Below are positions 27,240 through 35,418 of a stretch of 52,703 nt of DNA, piece by piece (within the stretch, counting starts at the first letter, position 1; every line of letters starts with the position of its first letter). The DNA comes from Verrucomicrobiota bacterium (GTDB lineage Bacteria > Verrucomicrobiota > Lentisphaeria > JABSQK01 > JAJFLO01): positions 1-52,703 of the forward strand of contig JAJFLP010000043.1 in the NCBI GenBank assembly GCA_021772635.1. The letters are read 5' to 3'. The notes beneath the pieces were generated by a model, which saw nothing but the letters and a program-made list of their open reading frames with translations, ran no database searches and had not been told where the DNA came from. A program made the translations under genes and the position numbers.

Positions 27240-28082
27240 ATGAAAAAAGATGCTAGCATCCTCATCACAGGCTGTTCCAGCGGTATCGGCCTGGAATCCG
27301 CAAAAACTCTCCATGCCCGGGGCTACAAAGTATTCGCTACCGCCAGGAACCCCGATGACGTAACGATGTTGGAAGAACTTGGGCTCACGGCGTTGAAGCT
27401 TGACGTCAACGATTCCGAGAACATCGAACGCACGGTAGCGTCGGTCCTTGCGAGAACTGGCGGCACTCTCGATGCGTTGTTCAATAACGCCGGCTTCGGT
27501 GTGGTCGGTGCTGTCGAGGATTTAACTCGGCAAGCGATGAGAGATCAGTTCGAGACGAATCTATTCGGGGCCTTCGAGTTAATCTCAAAAGTTCTGCCCG
27601 TCATGCGCCGACAGGGCCATGGTCGCATCATTCAGAACAGTTCGGTACTCGGACTTATTGTCATGCCTTTTCGCGGCGCGTACAACGCCAGTAAATTCGC
27701 CATGGAAGGGATGACCGATACGCTCAGACTGGAATTGAAGGGGTCCAATATCTTCATATCTCTGATTGAGCCCGGCCCGATTGAGACCAAGTTCCGCGCA
27801 AACGCGTTTAAGGCGTACCAACGCTATATAGATCCCGGGAAAAGCGCGTTCCGTGATGATTACCAGAAAATGGAGAACCGCCTCACGAAAGAGGGAAGAA
27901 CCTTTCCGTTCACCCTCCCCTCCTCGGCCGTTGTCGATAAACTTATTCACGCCTTAGAGAGTTCGAAGCCTAGAACGCGATACTACGTAACCTTCCCGAC
28001 CTATCTCCTGGCGACTCTGAAACGTATTCTCCCGGTATCCATACTTGACAAAGTCCTGCTCAAAGCGTCGAAAAGCGATTGA
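27240..28082 (+). CDS. Classical short-chain dehydrogenase/reductase
   Basis: 280 residues. NAD(P)-binding TGCSSGIG (about 10-17), structural NNAG (FNNAGFG), catalytic Ser in NSSVLG and the YNASK active site are all in place. The C-terminal region past residue 200 (AFRDDYQKMENRLTKEGRTFPF) resembles SDRs acting on retinol-, steroid- or lipid-like substrates, but the substrate cannot be assigned. It is a single-gene unit; the start ATG follows soon after the 397-bp inverted-repeat element, which may therefore carry or disrupt its promoter. Confidence 0.9.
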   Translation: MKKDASILITGCSSGIGLESAKTLHARGYKVFATARNPDDVTMLEELGLTALKLDVNDSENIERTVASVLARTGGTLDALFNNAGFGVVGAVEDLTRQAMRDQFETNLFGAFELISKVLPVMRRQGHGRIIQNSSVLGLIVMPFRGAYNASKFAMEGMTDTLRLELKGSNIFISLIEPGPIETKFRANAFKAYQRYIDPGKSAFRDDYQKMENRLTKEGRTFPFTLPSSAVVDKLIHALESSKPRTRYYVTFPTYLLATLKRILPVSILDKVLLKASKSD

Positions 28083-28356
28083 CGATTCGGCAATACAGGT
28101 TGTATCCTTTTTTGTTATATCCCGATCGTTAATGAGTTTTCGTCCGGATTACATCGCGTATTCCGCCAAGAATATTGCTTTTATTTGGGACACTATTGTT
28201 ACAGTCCGATTGGAGAGCATATTCTTCAATACTATCAATCGCTATTGTTATGATATTGAATTCAAGCAATTCTGCCTGACTTTGACGTTAATATCAGGAT
28301 ATCAAGCAAATTCGTTTTATACTTAAATGTTCGCTAAATGAAAAGGATCACTGATA

Positions 28357-28647
28357 TTGCGATACGATTTCGAATGGGACCCTGAAAAGGCTGAAATTAA
28401 CCGGAGAAAGCATAAAGTCAGGTTTAATCATGCCGCCACGGTATTCCGAGATCCCGAGGCAATTTCGATTTTCGATGATGAGCATAACGCCAGCGAAGAT
28501 CGTTGGATTACGCTTGGCATCGCATCGATCGGCAGTTTGCTTGTAGTTTACCATACCTTTGATCAGGTTAGTGAGAACAGGGAGAAGATTCGAATCTTCT
28601 CCAGCCGTAAGGCGAACAAGTCGGAACAAAAACAATACGGGGTGTAA
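28357..28647 (+). CDS. brnT: BrnT-family ribonuclease toxin
   Basis: 96 residues with the BrnT signature: FEWDPEKAEINRRKHKVRF at the N-terminus, ATVFRDPEAISIFDDEH in the middle, a DRWITLGIA strand and a C-terminal RIFSSRKANKSEQKQY. It uses a TTG start, preceded by aagga about 10 nt upstream; the family's typical length supports this start. BrnT is a RelE-fold RNase in type II toxin-antitoxin pairs where the toxin is encoded first. Its stop codon overlaps the next gene's start (taATG). Confidence 0.93.
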   Translation: MRYDFEWDPEKAEINRRKHKVRFNHAATVFRDPEAISIFDDEHNASEDRWITLGIASIGSLLVVYHTFDQVSENREKIRIFSSRKANKSEQKQYGV

Positions 28648-28850
28648 TGATGAAAAATGAATATGATTTTTCGAAAGGTGAACGGGGGAAATTTTACCAC
28701 TCGGACGCGAAATTTAATCTGCCAATTTATCTGGATTCCGAAGCTTATTCGTTCATTGAGCAGGTAGCTGAAAATCGAGATCAGGACATATCGAGAGTAG
28801 CCAGCGATCTTATCATGACCGACAAGCAAATCGTAGACTTGGTCCGATAA
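28647..28850 (+). CDS. BrnA-like antitoxin
   Basis: 67 residues starting in the last base of the brnT stop codon. The pattern (FSKGERGKFYHSDAKFNLPIYLDSEAYSFIEQVAENRDQDISRVASDLI) matches the BrnA/CopG-like antitoxins, with a ribbon-helix-helix segment from about residue 22 onward. A position one gene after the toxin is normal for BrnTA. It would neutralise BrnT and repress the operon. The gene name is not given because the sequence is short. Confidence 0.82.
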   Translation: MMKNEYDFSKGERGKFYHSDAKFNLPIYLDSEAYSFIEQVAENRDQDISRVASDLIMTDKQIVDLVR

Positions 28851-28854
28851 TCCC

Positions 28855-28940
28855 GAAGCGATCGGGATAGGGACGCCCTTTGAAGGGCGCCCCTCCCACA
28901 CCACCACTCGTACGGGTCACGTAAGTGGCGATTCGGCTGT
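28855..28940 (-). ncRNA. 3' end of a group II intron (domains V-VI)
   Basis: Read on the minus strand, the sequence after the maturase fragment forms a domain-V-like hairpin (28938-28893, cgccactt...gagtggtggt with a cgtgacccgtacg apex) followed by gtgggaggggcgccctttga and its complementary arm, the usual terminal hairpin before the 3' splice site (ending tatcccgat). This block is characteristic of bacterial group II introns downstream of their reverse-transcriptase gene. Exact splice boundaries cannot be set by eye. Confidence 0.6.
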
Positions 28941-29102
28941 TCAGGCACATCAGGACCAAGGAAGAATGAACCCGAGGGATTCGAAATAGCGGTCAGGCAA
29001 GGCAATGTCAACCCATTTCACGATGCTCATACGCCAGCAACCTTTGCGGGCACATCCGGTGGTAACCGCGTGACCTTTGCTTACACCTCGGTTGATGAGT
29101 TC

Positions 29103-29468
29103 TCAGACTCGTGTGCGGCGATTCTTCCAATGTTTCCAGAGAATAGCCCGCAGGCGTCGGCGAATCCAGTGTCCGAGGGGCCTAAGCCGATTCCACGATT
29201 CGGTAAGGCCGAAGTAGCCCCACCACCCACGGATGTATTGCATGAGTTCGCTGATAATTTGCCGGATACTGCGTCCACGACCACGAGCCGTTATTTCACG
29301 AATTCTTTCCTTAAAGCGTTCTATGCTCTTCCAGTGAATTCGTATCTGCGGTTTGCTACGTGAATTGGTGAAACAGAATCCCAGGAATTTTCGCTCCCAG
29401 GGACGACCAACGTCGCTTTTATCCTCGTTCACCTGTAACCGTAGTTTCCGGGTGACATACTTAAAGAT
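29103..29468 (-). pseudogene. C-terminal fragment of group II intron maturase/reverse transcriptase
   Basis: About 120 residues corresponding only to the end of an LtrA-type protein: KLRLQVNEDKS (end of the RT palm/thumb), FLGFCFTNSR, and the maturase region RQIISELMQYIRGWWGYFGL with RIRRRLRAILWKHWKNRRTR. The reverse-transcriptase active site and the first three-quarters of the gene are missing because a 130-bp inverted-repeat element lies at 29469-29598. No maturase sequence resumes beyond it, so the intron is a dead 3' remnant. It sits between two toxin-antitoxin pairs. Confidence 0.9.
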
Positions 29469-29598
29469 TGGGGTCACACCTTGACTATCAAGTAACTGGA
29501 TTTATTGACTAAATAAGCGACGATATGCCAGTATGATGCAATACATGGAGTTAATTAGATGCTTCTTTAACAAACTTGATAGTCAAGGTGTGACCCCA
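29469..29598. mobile_element. 130-bp element with 24-bp perfect inverted ends
   Basis: The ends tggggtcacaccttgactat and its complement (continuing to caagt/acttg) are perfect over about 24 bp and flank a 75-bp AT-rich centre with no gene. Ends of this 'ggggtcacaccttgactat' type are often seen flanking REP-associated or Y1 transposase relics; that link is from general knowledge. It defines the break in the group II intron maturase. A related fragment (gggtctgacctgacaattat) occurs near 30347. Confidence 0.85.
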
Positions 29599-29670
29599 GG
29601 AAGCAACCACGCGCTATCCGCTGCCACTCCTAGCACGTGAGTGAATTCAATCGTTGGCTCGGCGATTCAC

Positions 29671-29698
29671 TTGACAAACTGCGGATGTGGATTATGAT
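29671..29698 (+). promoter_or_regulatory. Sigma70-type promoter of the MazEF-like pair
   Basis: TTGACA (29671-29676) and TATGAT (29693-29698) with a 16-bp spacer lie 34 bp before the antitoxin start. A short palindrome-like segment (atagctatatacat) downstream of the -10 is a plausible operator for the ribbon-helix-helix antitoxin. Confidence 0.75.
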
Positions 29699-29731
29699 AG
29701 CTATATACATCCACATAGGAGGATTGGTATT

Positions 29732-29965
29732 ATGAGAACTGTTCAAATGACCCTAGACGATGAACTTGTGGCTGCCGTGGACACGCTCGTGGATGAACTA
29801 CGTACTAATAGATCAGCATTTACTCGTGATGCATTACATGCTGCTCTCGCTCGGCACAGGACAAAGCGATTGGAGCAAAAGCATCGCCACGGGTATTTGA
29901 CGCAACCAGTAGCGGCAGATGAATTCTCTGATTGGGAGAGCGAGCATGCATGGGGCGAGGAATGA
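29732..29965 (+). CDS. Ribbon-helix-helix antitoxin (MazE-like partner)
   Basis: 77 residues. The N-terminal MRTVQMTLDDELVAAVDTLV segment followed by NRSAFTRDALHAAL is a CopG/Arc ribbon-helix-helix fold. The acidic C-terminus (DEFSDWESEHAWGEE) would bind the toxin. The ATG at 29732 follows an ideal aggagg (9 nt upstream); an upstream in-frame start at 29687 lies in the promoter and is rejected. The stop codon overlaps the toxin start as ATGA. Autorepression through the palindrome near the -10 is expected. Confidence 0.88.
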   Translation: MRTVQMTLDDELVAAVDTLVDELRTNRSAFTRDALHAALARHRTKRLEQKHRHGYLTQPVAADEFSDWESEHAWGEE

Positions 29966-30294
29966 AACGAGGTCAAGTTCGTTGGTATACGTTCGCTCGC
30001 CCAGATAAGAGGAGACCCGTGTTAATTCTTACTCGAGATTCCATTATCGGAGTGTTGGGTGAAGTTACGGTAGCGCCAATAACTTCGACTATCCGAGATA
30101 TTCCCAGCGAGGTGGTATTGAGCAGGTTAGATGGGATTGACAAGGATTGTGCGGTTAACTGTGATCACATTCAAACCGTGAGTGCTGCAAAAATCGGGTC
30201 CCTGATTACTACGTTGTCTAATGCAAAGCTGATGGAAGCTTCTCAGGCGGTGATCTTTGCGCTGAACTTAAATGCGAGCGAACAACCGGATTGA
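29962..30294 (+). CDS. MazF/PemK-family endoribonuclease toxin
   Basis: 110 residues from the ATG at 29962, chosen for its 4-bp ATGA overlap with the antitoxin and ggcgagg just upstream; an earlier start at 29932 would overlap the antitoxin by 34 bp. Family landmarks are KRGQVRWYTF, the RPVLILTRD strand, VTVAPITSTIRDIPSEVVL and CAVNCDHIQTV. MazF-type toxins cut mRNA or other RNAs at short motifs. This is the third type II toxin-antitoxin pair in the window. Confidence 0.92.
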   Translation: MKRGQVRWYTFARPDKRRPVLILTRDSIIGVLGEVTVAPITSTIRDIPSEVVLSRLDGIDKDCAVNCDHIQTVSAAKIGSLITTLSNAKLMEASQAVIFALNLNASEQPD

Positions 30295-30439
30295 TACCAA
30301 TGATAAATACTGCCGCTCCCGCCGGAGAGAAGCATAGGCGCCATTCGGGTCTGACCTGACAATTATGAAAAGATTTTAAGTTCGGATTTATATGGAAGCT
30401 AACCTGAATAATTCACCAGTATTCTGCTACGAGCCCTAA

Positions 30440-30585
30440 TCTCTGCTCAAATAAACCGATTGGCTTGGCTTCACATCTTAGTGAATGAAAATTCACTTTC
30501 ATCGTGGCGCCTTCTCCAATCATCTTATTATGAACGGGTTAAGTTCTCTCGCGACGAATCGCGTGAATTAATCAGGCTAATGGAG
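30440..30585 (+). repeat. About 145-bp repeat (inverted partner at the window end)
   Basis: This aligns, in reverse complement, with 52561-52703. Shared blocks include tctctgctcaaataa, cattcactttc, tattatga.cg.gttaag and tctcgcgacgaatcgc, with moderate divergence elsewhere. It lies after the MazF-like gene in a 344-bp gap that also holds a gggtctgacctgacaattat fragment. No gene is supported in it. Confidence 0.75.
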
Positions 30586-30638
30586 TACGAGCCCTATCTG
30601 CACTATTTTACGCCTTTGTACGGAAAAAAGGACAAGTA

Positions 30639-30998
30639 ATGAATGAGCATGAAAAAATAAACTATGTCGAGTTTCCAGCGAAAGATATCGAAGCAACAAA
30701 AGCATTCTTCTCCGCTGCACTCGATTGGTCTTTTGTCGACTACGGCCCTGAATATACGGCGTTCTCAAACGAAGGAATCGACGGTGGGTTTTTCAAATCT
30801 GATTTATCTGCGTCTACTGAAAACGGTAGTGCCCTTATTGTTTTCTATAGCAAAGAGCTAGAAAAGACACAATCACGGATAGAGAATTCCGGGGGAGAAA
30901 TCATCAAACCCATTTTTCCGTTTCCGGGTGGTCGTCGTTTTCACTTTGGCGACCCGAACGGTAACGAATATGCAGTTTGGTCGGACTTGGGCGCGTAG
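30639..30998 (+). CDS. VOC-superfamily (glyoxalase/bleomycin-resistance-like) protein
   Basis: 119 residues forming one vicinal-oxygen-chelate module: INYVEFPAKDIEATKAFFSAALDW at the start, a FSNEGIDGGFF strand and the terminal FGDPNGNEYAVWSDLG, which carries the usual last metal-ligand Glu. This resembles small uncharacterised VOC proteins related to YjdN/PhnB or lactoylglutathione lyase. The substrate is unknown. Start ATG at 30639 with aagg 9 nt upstream. It stands alone between repeats. Confidence 0.9.
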   Translation: MNEHEKINYVEFPAKDIEATKAFFSAALDWSFVDYGPEYTAFSNEGIDGGFFKSDLSASTENGSALIVFYSKELEKTQSRIENSGGEIIKPIFPFPGGRRFHFGDPNGNEYAVWSDLGA

Positions 30999-31078
30999 CG
31001 GTCGTCAGAAGCATATAGGAGTAGCATACTGAGCTTACTGGGGTCCAGCATACCGGGGTCGTACTCCTTTTTGAATTC

Positions 31079-31256
31079 TATACCGCAAGCGGTACAATTT
31101 TCGGTCCGGATTACCCGTCCTGCATAAGCGAGGATCCCGATAGTGCGGGAAGACTCTTCCCGCATGGGCGTGGCCCCCGTCAGTACCGGACGCTTATGCG
31201 GTCCGCACGAGCGGAGTCCAGCCATACGGACCAAAGATCGTACTGCTTGCAGTATA
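31079..31256. repeat. Palindromic double-headed T94 derivative
   Basis: It has two T94 heads facing each other: tataccgcaagcggtacaat at the left and its inverted counterpart (gtactgcttgcagtata) at the right. Between them is the long module 1 seen at 47395-47540 (gcataagcgaggatcccg, gggaagactcttcccgc, gcggtccgcacgagcgga). The left head has taccgc/gcggta, a compensatory change from tactgc/gcagta. The tail half of the element is missing. Confidence 0.8.
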
Positions 31257-31324
31257 TTTTATCAGCCTCTCATTTCCTCGATTATACTGGCGAAGATCAT
31301 TGCAGGACGAAGCGAATATTGTCT

Positions 31325-32569
31325 GTGACCGAAATATTATCGAGTATTCCAAGAATCGCTGAGAAACGGATTGCCATGCGTGTCACACCTGCGGCTTCGC
31401 GTGCTCTCAGACATGGCCACCCCTGGTTATTTGAAGGGGCGATAACGAAACAAAGTTTCGCCGGCGTCGCGGGGGACCTTGCCGTTATATTTGATAAAAA
31501 ACGCTGTTTTTTAGCGATCGGGTTATACGACCCCGATTCGCCGATCCGAGTCCGTATCTTGCATGCAGGCAAACCCGTCCTCATCAACCGACAATGGTTC
31601 CAGGACAAAATCGCCACGGCAAGCGCCGTTCGCTGTCCGCTGCGCACGCAACCCGTGTCCCGACGAACCACGGGCTGCCGACTTATTCACGGGGAAAACG
31701 ATGGGTTGCCTGGGCTCATCCTTGACCGCTACGAAAACACGCTCGTATTAAAACTCTACACGCCCGCCTGGGTCCCCCACCTTCATGATATATTGCCTGC
31801 GCTGCCCGCAGCGGACCGGGTTATCCTCCGCTTAAGTCGAGCATTAACCTCTAAACCTGAGAGACTTTACGGGCTGGAAGAAGGGATGATCGTATCTGGA
31901 TCTGCACTGGACGGCCACGTTATGTTCTGGGAAAATGGCTTACGTTTTGAAGCCGAGCCTATACTTGGACACAAAACGGGATTTTACTTCGATCAGCGCG
32001 ACAATCGAGCGCGTGTTGAAAAGTTGGCCGGAGGAAAGGATGTGCTCAATGTTTTCTCGTATACAGGCGGCTTTTCGGTATATGCCGCACGAGGTGGAGC
32101 GCGGCGCGTCATGAGCGTCGATACGAGTGCTGCGGCGCTTGCTGTGGCGACTCGCAATTGGAATCACAACCAGCAAGTCCCTGCCGTTGCAAATTCCGTA
32201 CATACCACCCTTGCGGCAGATGCTTTCGAAACCTTAGCAAGGATGGCGGAACAAGGCAGACATTTTGATATGGTGATCCTTGACCCTCCTGCGTTTGCGC
32301 ACAAACGAAAGCATCTTGCAAAGGCACTTTCAGCGTACCGACGGCTGGCGGTTTTGGGAATAAACGTCCTTAGGAAAGGTGGAACCTTGGTGCAGGCCTC
32401 TTGCTCAAGTCGGGTCTCGGCTGACGATTTTTTCGATCAGATCAACCGCGGCGCCACTGAGGCTGGGCGTTCACTCGTCGAAATTGAAAGGACCGGGCAT
32501 GCCGTGGATCATCCGATTTCGTACCCGGAAGGCGCATATCTCAAATGCCTGTTTGCAAAGGTGTTATAA
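31325..32569 (+). CDS. Class I SAM-dependent 23S rRNA methyltransferase, RlmI-like
   Basis: About 414 residues. An N-terminal PUA domain (RVTPAASRALRHGHPWLFEGAI, AVIFDKKRCFLAIGLYDPDSPIRVRIL) precedes an EEHUB-like middle and the Rossmann methyltransferase with motif I VLNVFSYTGGFSVYAA and motif IV LDPPAFAHKRK. This matches the RlmI/RlmK-L family that makes m5C or m2G in 23S rRNA. The ATG at 31376 would cut into the conserved beginning, so the GTG at 31325 is preferred, although its ribosome-binding site is weak. A double-headed T94 derivative lies 68 bp upstream. Confidence 0.88.
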   Translation: MTEILSSIPRIAEKRIAMRVTPAASRALRHGHPWLFEGAITKQSFAGVAGDLAVIFDKKRCFLAIGLYDPDSPIRVRILHAGKPVLINRQWFQDKIATASAVRCPLRTQPVSRRTTGCRLIHGENDGLPGLILDRYENTLVLKLYTPAWVPHLHDILPALPAADRVILRLSRALTSKPERLYGLEEGMIVSGSALDGHVMFWENGLRFEAEPILGHKTGFYFDQRDNRARVEKLAGGKDVLNVFSYTGGFSVYAARGGARRVMSVDTSAAALAVATRNWNHNQQVPAVANSVHTTLAADAFETLARMAEQGRHFDMVILDPPAFAHKRKHLAKALSAYRRLAVLGINVLRKGGTLVQASCSSRVSADDFFDQINRGATEAGRSLVEIERTGHAVDHPISYPEGAYLKCLFAKVL

Positions 32570-32698
32570 ATAAAAGGTACGAGCAATACTGCAGGCAGTA
32601 TAGGGTAACAACCGGATTGATGCCCACGATAAATACTGCAGCTCCCGCCGGAGTATTTATCATGGATCATCCTAATCTTCCTGACAACTACAAAACGG

Positions 32699-32980
32699 CT
32701 AGTTGACAGTGACCAAATTGTTTAATGTCCCGAAATCATTGATCGCCCAATCCGGGCATTCAGGATCGACCTGCCACTCTCCGTCAACCACGAATTTATA
32801 TTGATATTCCCCGGGTGCGAGCATCAGTGTAGCCGCGTAATTGCCGGTCCCGTTTGAGTCCTTCATTCTCTTCGCTTTTCCGTCCCAGTTATTAAATGTT
32901 CCTGAAACATAAATCTCCCTGTCAGGATTAGCTCTTATGCTGAGTTTGACCCTCTTACGTCCTGTATTTGTCGTCTTCAT
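32699..32980 (-). CDS. Stand-alone glycogen-binding (CBM48/AMPK-beta-type) domain protein
   Basis: 93 residues made up almost entirely of one early-set carbohydrate-binding module: VKLSIRANPDREIYVSGTFNNWDGKAKRM, then APGEYQYKFVVDGEWQVDPECPD and a final NNLVTV. The FNNWD and YQYKFVVDGEW aromatic residues are those that contact glycogen in AMPK-beta and branching enzymes. Such free modules occur in bacteria; their role in glycogen regulation is inferred. Neighbours are not glycogen genes. Confidence 0.9.
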   Translation of the reverse strand: MKTTNTGRKRVKLSIRANPDREIYVSGTFNNWDGKAKRMKDSNGTGNYAATLMLAPGEYQYKFVVDGEWQVDPECPDWAINDFGTLNNLVTVN

Positions 32981-33377
32981 TTCGTCTCCGTTGTCGGTAT
33001 ATGTACATATTAAACGAGTTAGTTTCTGTCTAGAAAAGGGGTTAATATGTGTATGATCGGGTTAATGTCTAACTCCGTTCAGAAAAAACGGGACAAATTT
33101 AAAGGAACGAATCCGCAGACTGGAGGGGGGGGGATTTTTGATTTTCGATTTTCGATTAGGTACAGCTCGGGGCGAATATCCAATGCCGAATTTTCAATAT
33201 TGAGCCGCCGAAATGAAAAAACGGCTGGGAACTTCGTTATTCGGGAGAGTATACCGAAGTCGTACTCTTTTTTGAATTCTATATACTCGTAATTTTCGAG
33301 TCTCGCCTCAACCTGCAAGGAGCGGGCGAGACCGATTTTATTTCGACAAACATTAACACGTTCCCATGTAACTCGTA
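32981..33377. other. Gap with short repeats, no gene
   Basis: It holds a G-run (ggaggggggggg near 33121) and a gattttcgattttcgatta slippage-like run. The block agtataccgaagtcgtactc...tttgaattctata (33247-33285) also occurs at 31043-31080. No open frame here is convincing. Confidence 0.6.
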
Positions 33378-33854
33378 ATGATTCACCTACAACCACTTGG
33401 CCATCGATTGTTCTCCTTAGTTGTCATTATCGCATTCTTCCTCGGTGTCTATTCTTCATTCTTTCGCAACGAGCATAGCCGAAACATGTTGATGCGGGCG
33501 ATCGGACAAACCGAAGGGAACGCCAATGCTAAGTTTATCTCCCAGGTCGATGCGTTTTACGATTCTCGTTTTCCCGACGGAAACACCTTTATACATTTCG
33601 AAGGGCTGGAGGCTAAAACAGACGGCTCGTTCGTATTCGCCCAATTTATCCGCGCCAGCTATCATAATTACCCTCGAAAAGTTTTGGTTGGGCCGCCTGA
33701 AATTACGTTACAGTCCGCGGCGGATATCCTTGCGAACAATTCGCTGCCTTCCAACCACTGGCTACGGGATCATGGAGTCACTCGCGTTCTTACATACGAA
33801 TACCGGAACGGACGCCCAAACTATACAATTTCCGATGTTCCGGAGGCAAACTGA
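33378..33854 (+). CDS. Small membrane-anchored protein cotranscribed with a glycosyltransferase
   Basis: 158 residues with one N-terminal transmembrane helix (about 10-28, LFSLVVIIAFFLGVYSSFF) and an extracytoplasmic domain that starts SRNMLMRAIGQTEGNANAKF. No family is recognised. Its TGA is separated by only 2 bp from the next ATG (33857), so the two genes are an operon; it may assist the GT-C enzyme. The upstream region gives no clear ribosome-binding site. Confidence 0.7.
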   Translation: MIHLQPLGHRLFSLVVIIAFFLGVYSSFFRNEHSRNMLMRAIGQTEGNANAKFISQVDAFYDSRFPDGNTFIHFEGLEAKTDGSFVFAQFIRASYHNYPRKVLVGPPEITLQSAADILANNSLPSNHWLRDHGVTRVLTYEYRNGRPNYTISDVPEAN

Positions 33855-33856
33855 CC

Positions 33857-35224
33857 ATGTTTTGGGCTACGCTATACGTCCTTTTTCTCATGTTACTCGG
33901 TACCGGAGTAATGTTGTGGGTCACTGAGCGTCCGTTGGGAATCATCGAATGCGCCGGGCTTTCTCTGGGCCTCGGACTCGGGTGCAATGGGCTATTATTG
34001 TTCTGGATTTCATTGATCGGTTACGAACCAAAACTACAAACCGCGTTCGTCCTGTCGTTAATCGTCATTGCAGCGTTGTGCGTTCGACGTCGTCGCGGAT
34101 CAATAATAAAGCTATCCCGGCAGTCGACTAATCGTTCGGCAATTGAGTCTATCCTTATTATTGTCCTCGTTTCTTCAATCGCGGTCGCTGCTACAGTGGT
34201 CGTCGTTCACGCCCTTGGCCATCCCAATTACGAGTGGGACGCGTATATGATTTGGGGATTGAAGGCGAAGGTTTTGACCTACGAACCTATCCGAAACGCG
34301 ACCTATTTTCACAATTCACAGTTCGCGAGGTTACACCTGAACTATCCGCTGATGACCCCATTTCTCATGGCAGGCCTTAATAGTTTTTTCGGGGCGCCAC
34401 AGGAAACCATCGCCAAGCTAATCTTCCCACTATCATTTTGCTGCCTGGGATGTTTCGTATATTCGGGGCTGAGACAGCGTTTGTCATTGACGCAATCCCT
34501 GATGTTGACGGCTATTTATCTCTCTATGCCGAAGCTTTTGCGGTGGGGAGGATCCGGTTTGGCAGATGTCCCGCTGGCGGCCTTTTATTCGGCGGTGGTT
34601 CTATACCTGATTCGGTGGAACGAATCTGGCGAAGTCCGTGACTTAATACTTGCAAGCCTATTTATGTCCTTCTGCGTATTCACGAAGAACGAAGGACTCG
34701 CAATACTTCTCGTAACTGCGGTTGGAATAACGATCGTGGCAGCAATAAAGCAGCATCGCCGCAGGTTGGTTCACGTTGTTTTGTATTGTGGTTCTGTATT
34801 CTGCATTTCGGTTCCATGGTTACTTTTTCGCCGGTCGCTTCCGCGACTCGACGAAAACTATCCGGCTTACCTGTCGATCGACCGAGTTATGCAGAATTGG
34901 GATCGATCAGGCTATATTATGGCCGAGCTCAGTAAGCATGTTACTGACGCGACGGCTTGGAACGGCCTTTGGTTGCTACTAGCAATTGCAGCAATCCTGG
35001 CGTACCGCGGATTCTCGCGCCCCCCGATCATATTTCTGTGGACGATTCTCTTGGTACATCTCATTGCTTACTTATCGATTTTCCTAGTCGGTCCGATCGA
35101 ATCTCCAAAATTCGTAGGCGAGAACTTGGGACGCCTGTTACTGCATATATCACCCGTTGCGATCATCTTAATCGGCTGGCACTGGAGCCTGCTTCAATCT
35201 CAGGAAATCAGCACCGACAGCTGA
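33857..35224 (+). CDS. GT-C-type (family 39-like) membrane glycosyltransferase
   Basis: 455 residues with about 10-12 transmembrane helices. The first periplasmic loop has the acidic residue expected of GT-C enzymes (NYEWDAYMIWGLKAKVL), followed by HLNYPLMTPFLMAGL. Other typical segments are SGLADVPLAAFYSAV and CVFTKNEGLAILLV. These fit dolichyl- or undecaprenyl-phosphate-sugar-dependent transferases of the PMT/ArnT superfamily. Acceptor and sugar are unknown. It is the second gene of a two-gene operon. Confidence 0.85.
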   Translation: MFWATLYVLFLMLLGTGVMLWVTERPLGIIECAGLSLGLGLGCNGLLLFWISLIGYEPKLQTAFVLSLIVIAALCVRRRRGSIIKLSRQSTNRSAIESILIIVLVSSIAVAATVVVVHALGHPNYEWDAYMIWGLKAKVLTYEPIRNATYFHNSQFARLHLNYPLMTPFLMAGLNSFFGAPQETIAKLIFPLSFCCLGCFVYSGLRQRLSLTQSLMLTAIYLSMPKLLRWGGSGLADVPLAAFYSAVVLYLIRWNESGEVRDLILASLFMSFCVFTKNEGLAILLVTAVGITIVAAIKQHRRRLVHVVLYCGSVFCISVPWLLFRRSLPRLDENYPAYLSIDRVMQNWDRSGYIMAELSKHVTDATAWNGLWLLLAIAAILAYRGFSRPPIIFLWTILLVHLIAYLSIFLVGPIESPKFVGENLGRLLLHISPVAIILIGWHWSLLQSQEISTDS

Positions 35225-35262
35225 TATCCCGCACTCATCGCAGCCGCTACGGATGGACAACT

Positions 35263-35418
35263 ATGAGAGCGAACCTACCAACACTGACGCTTATACTGCT
35301 GGTATCCGGCTGCAGCACTACCCGTTCGCAATCATCTTGGGTGATTAATCTAAAGCCGTCCAAAAATTCAACTGCTTGCAGTTTACTTAAGCCAACCGTA
35401 GCTCTTGATGAATTTTAG
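35263..35418 (+). CDS. Possible truncated lipoprotein
   Basis: 51 residues. The start (MRANLPTLTLILLVSGCS) has a good lipoprotein signal with lipobox LVSGC, but after about 30 residues the frame runs into a T94 half element (35356-35385) and ends in the 3' end of the opposite-strand gene. It may be a lipoprotein gene cut short by the element, or a chance frame. It lies 38 bp after the glycosyltransferase. Confidence 0.35.
   Translation: MRANLPTLTLILLVSGCSTTRSQSSWVINLKPSKNSTACSLLKPTVALDEF
35356..35385 (-). repeat. T94 half element at a stop codon
   Basis: gccgtccaaaaattcaactg followed by cttgcagttta. The final tta is the reverse complement of the TAA stop of the LMF-like gene, so the element's end and the gene's stop coincide. 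Confidence 0.7.

Noticed and set aside
34957..35418. 153-codon frame overlapping the glycosyltransferase
   Set aside because: Mostly a shadow of the real gene in another frame; only the part from 35263, with a lipobox, is considered.
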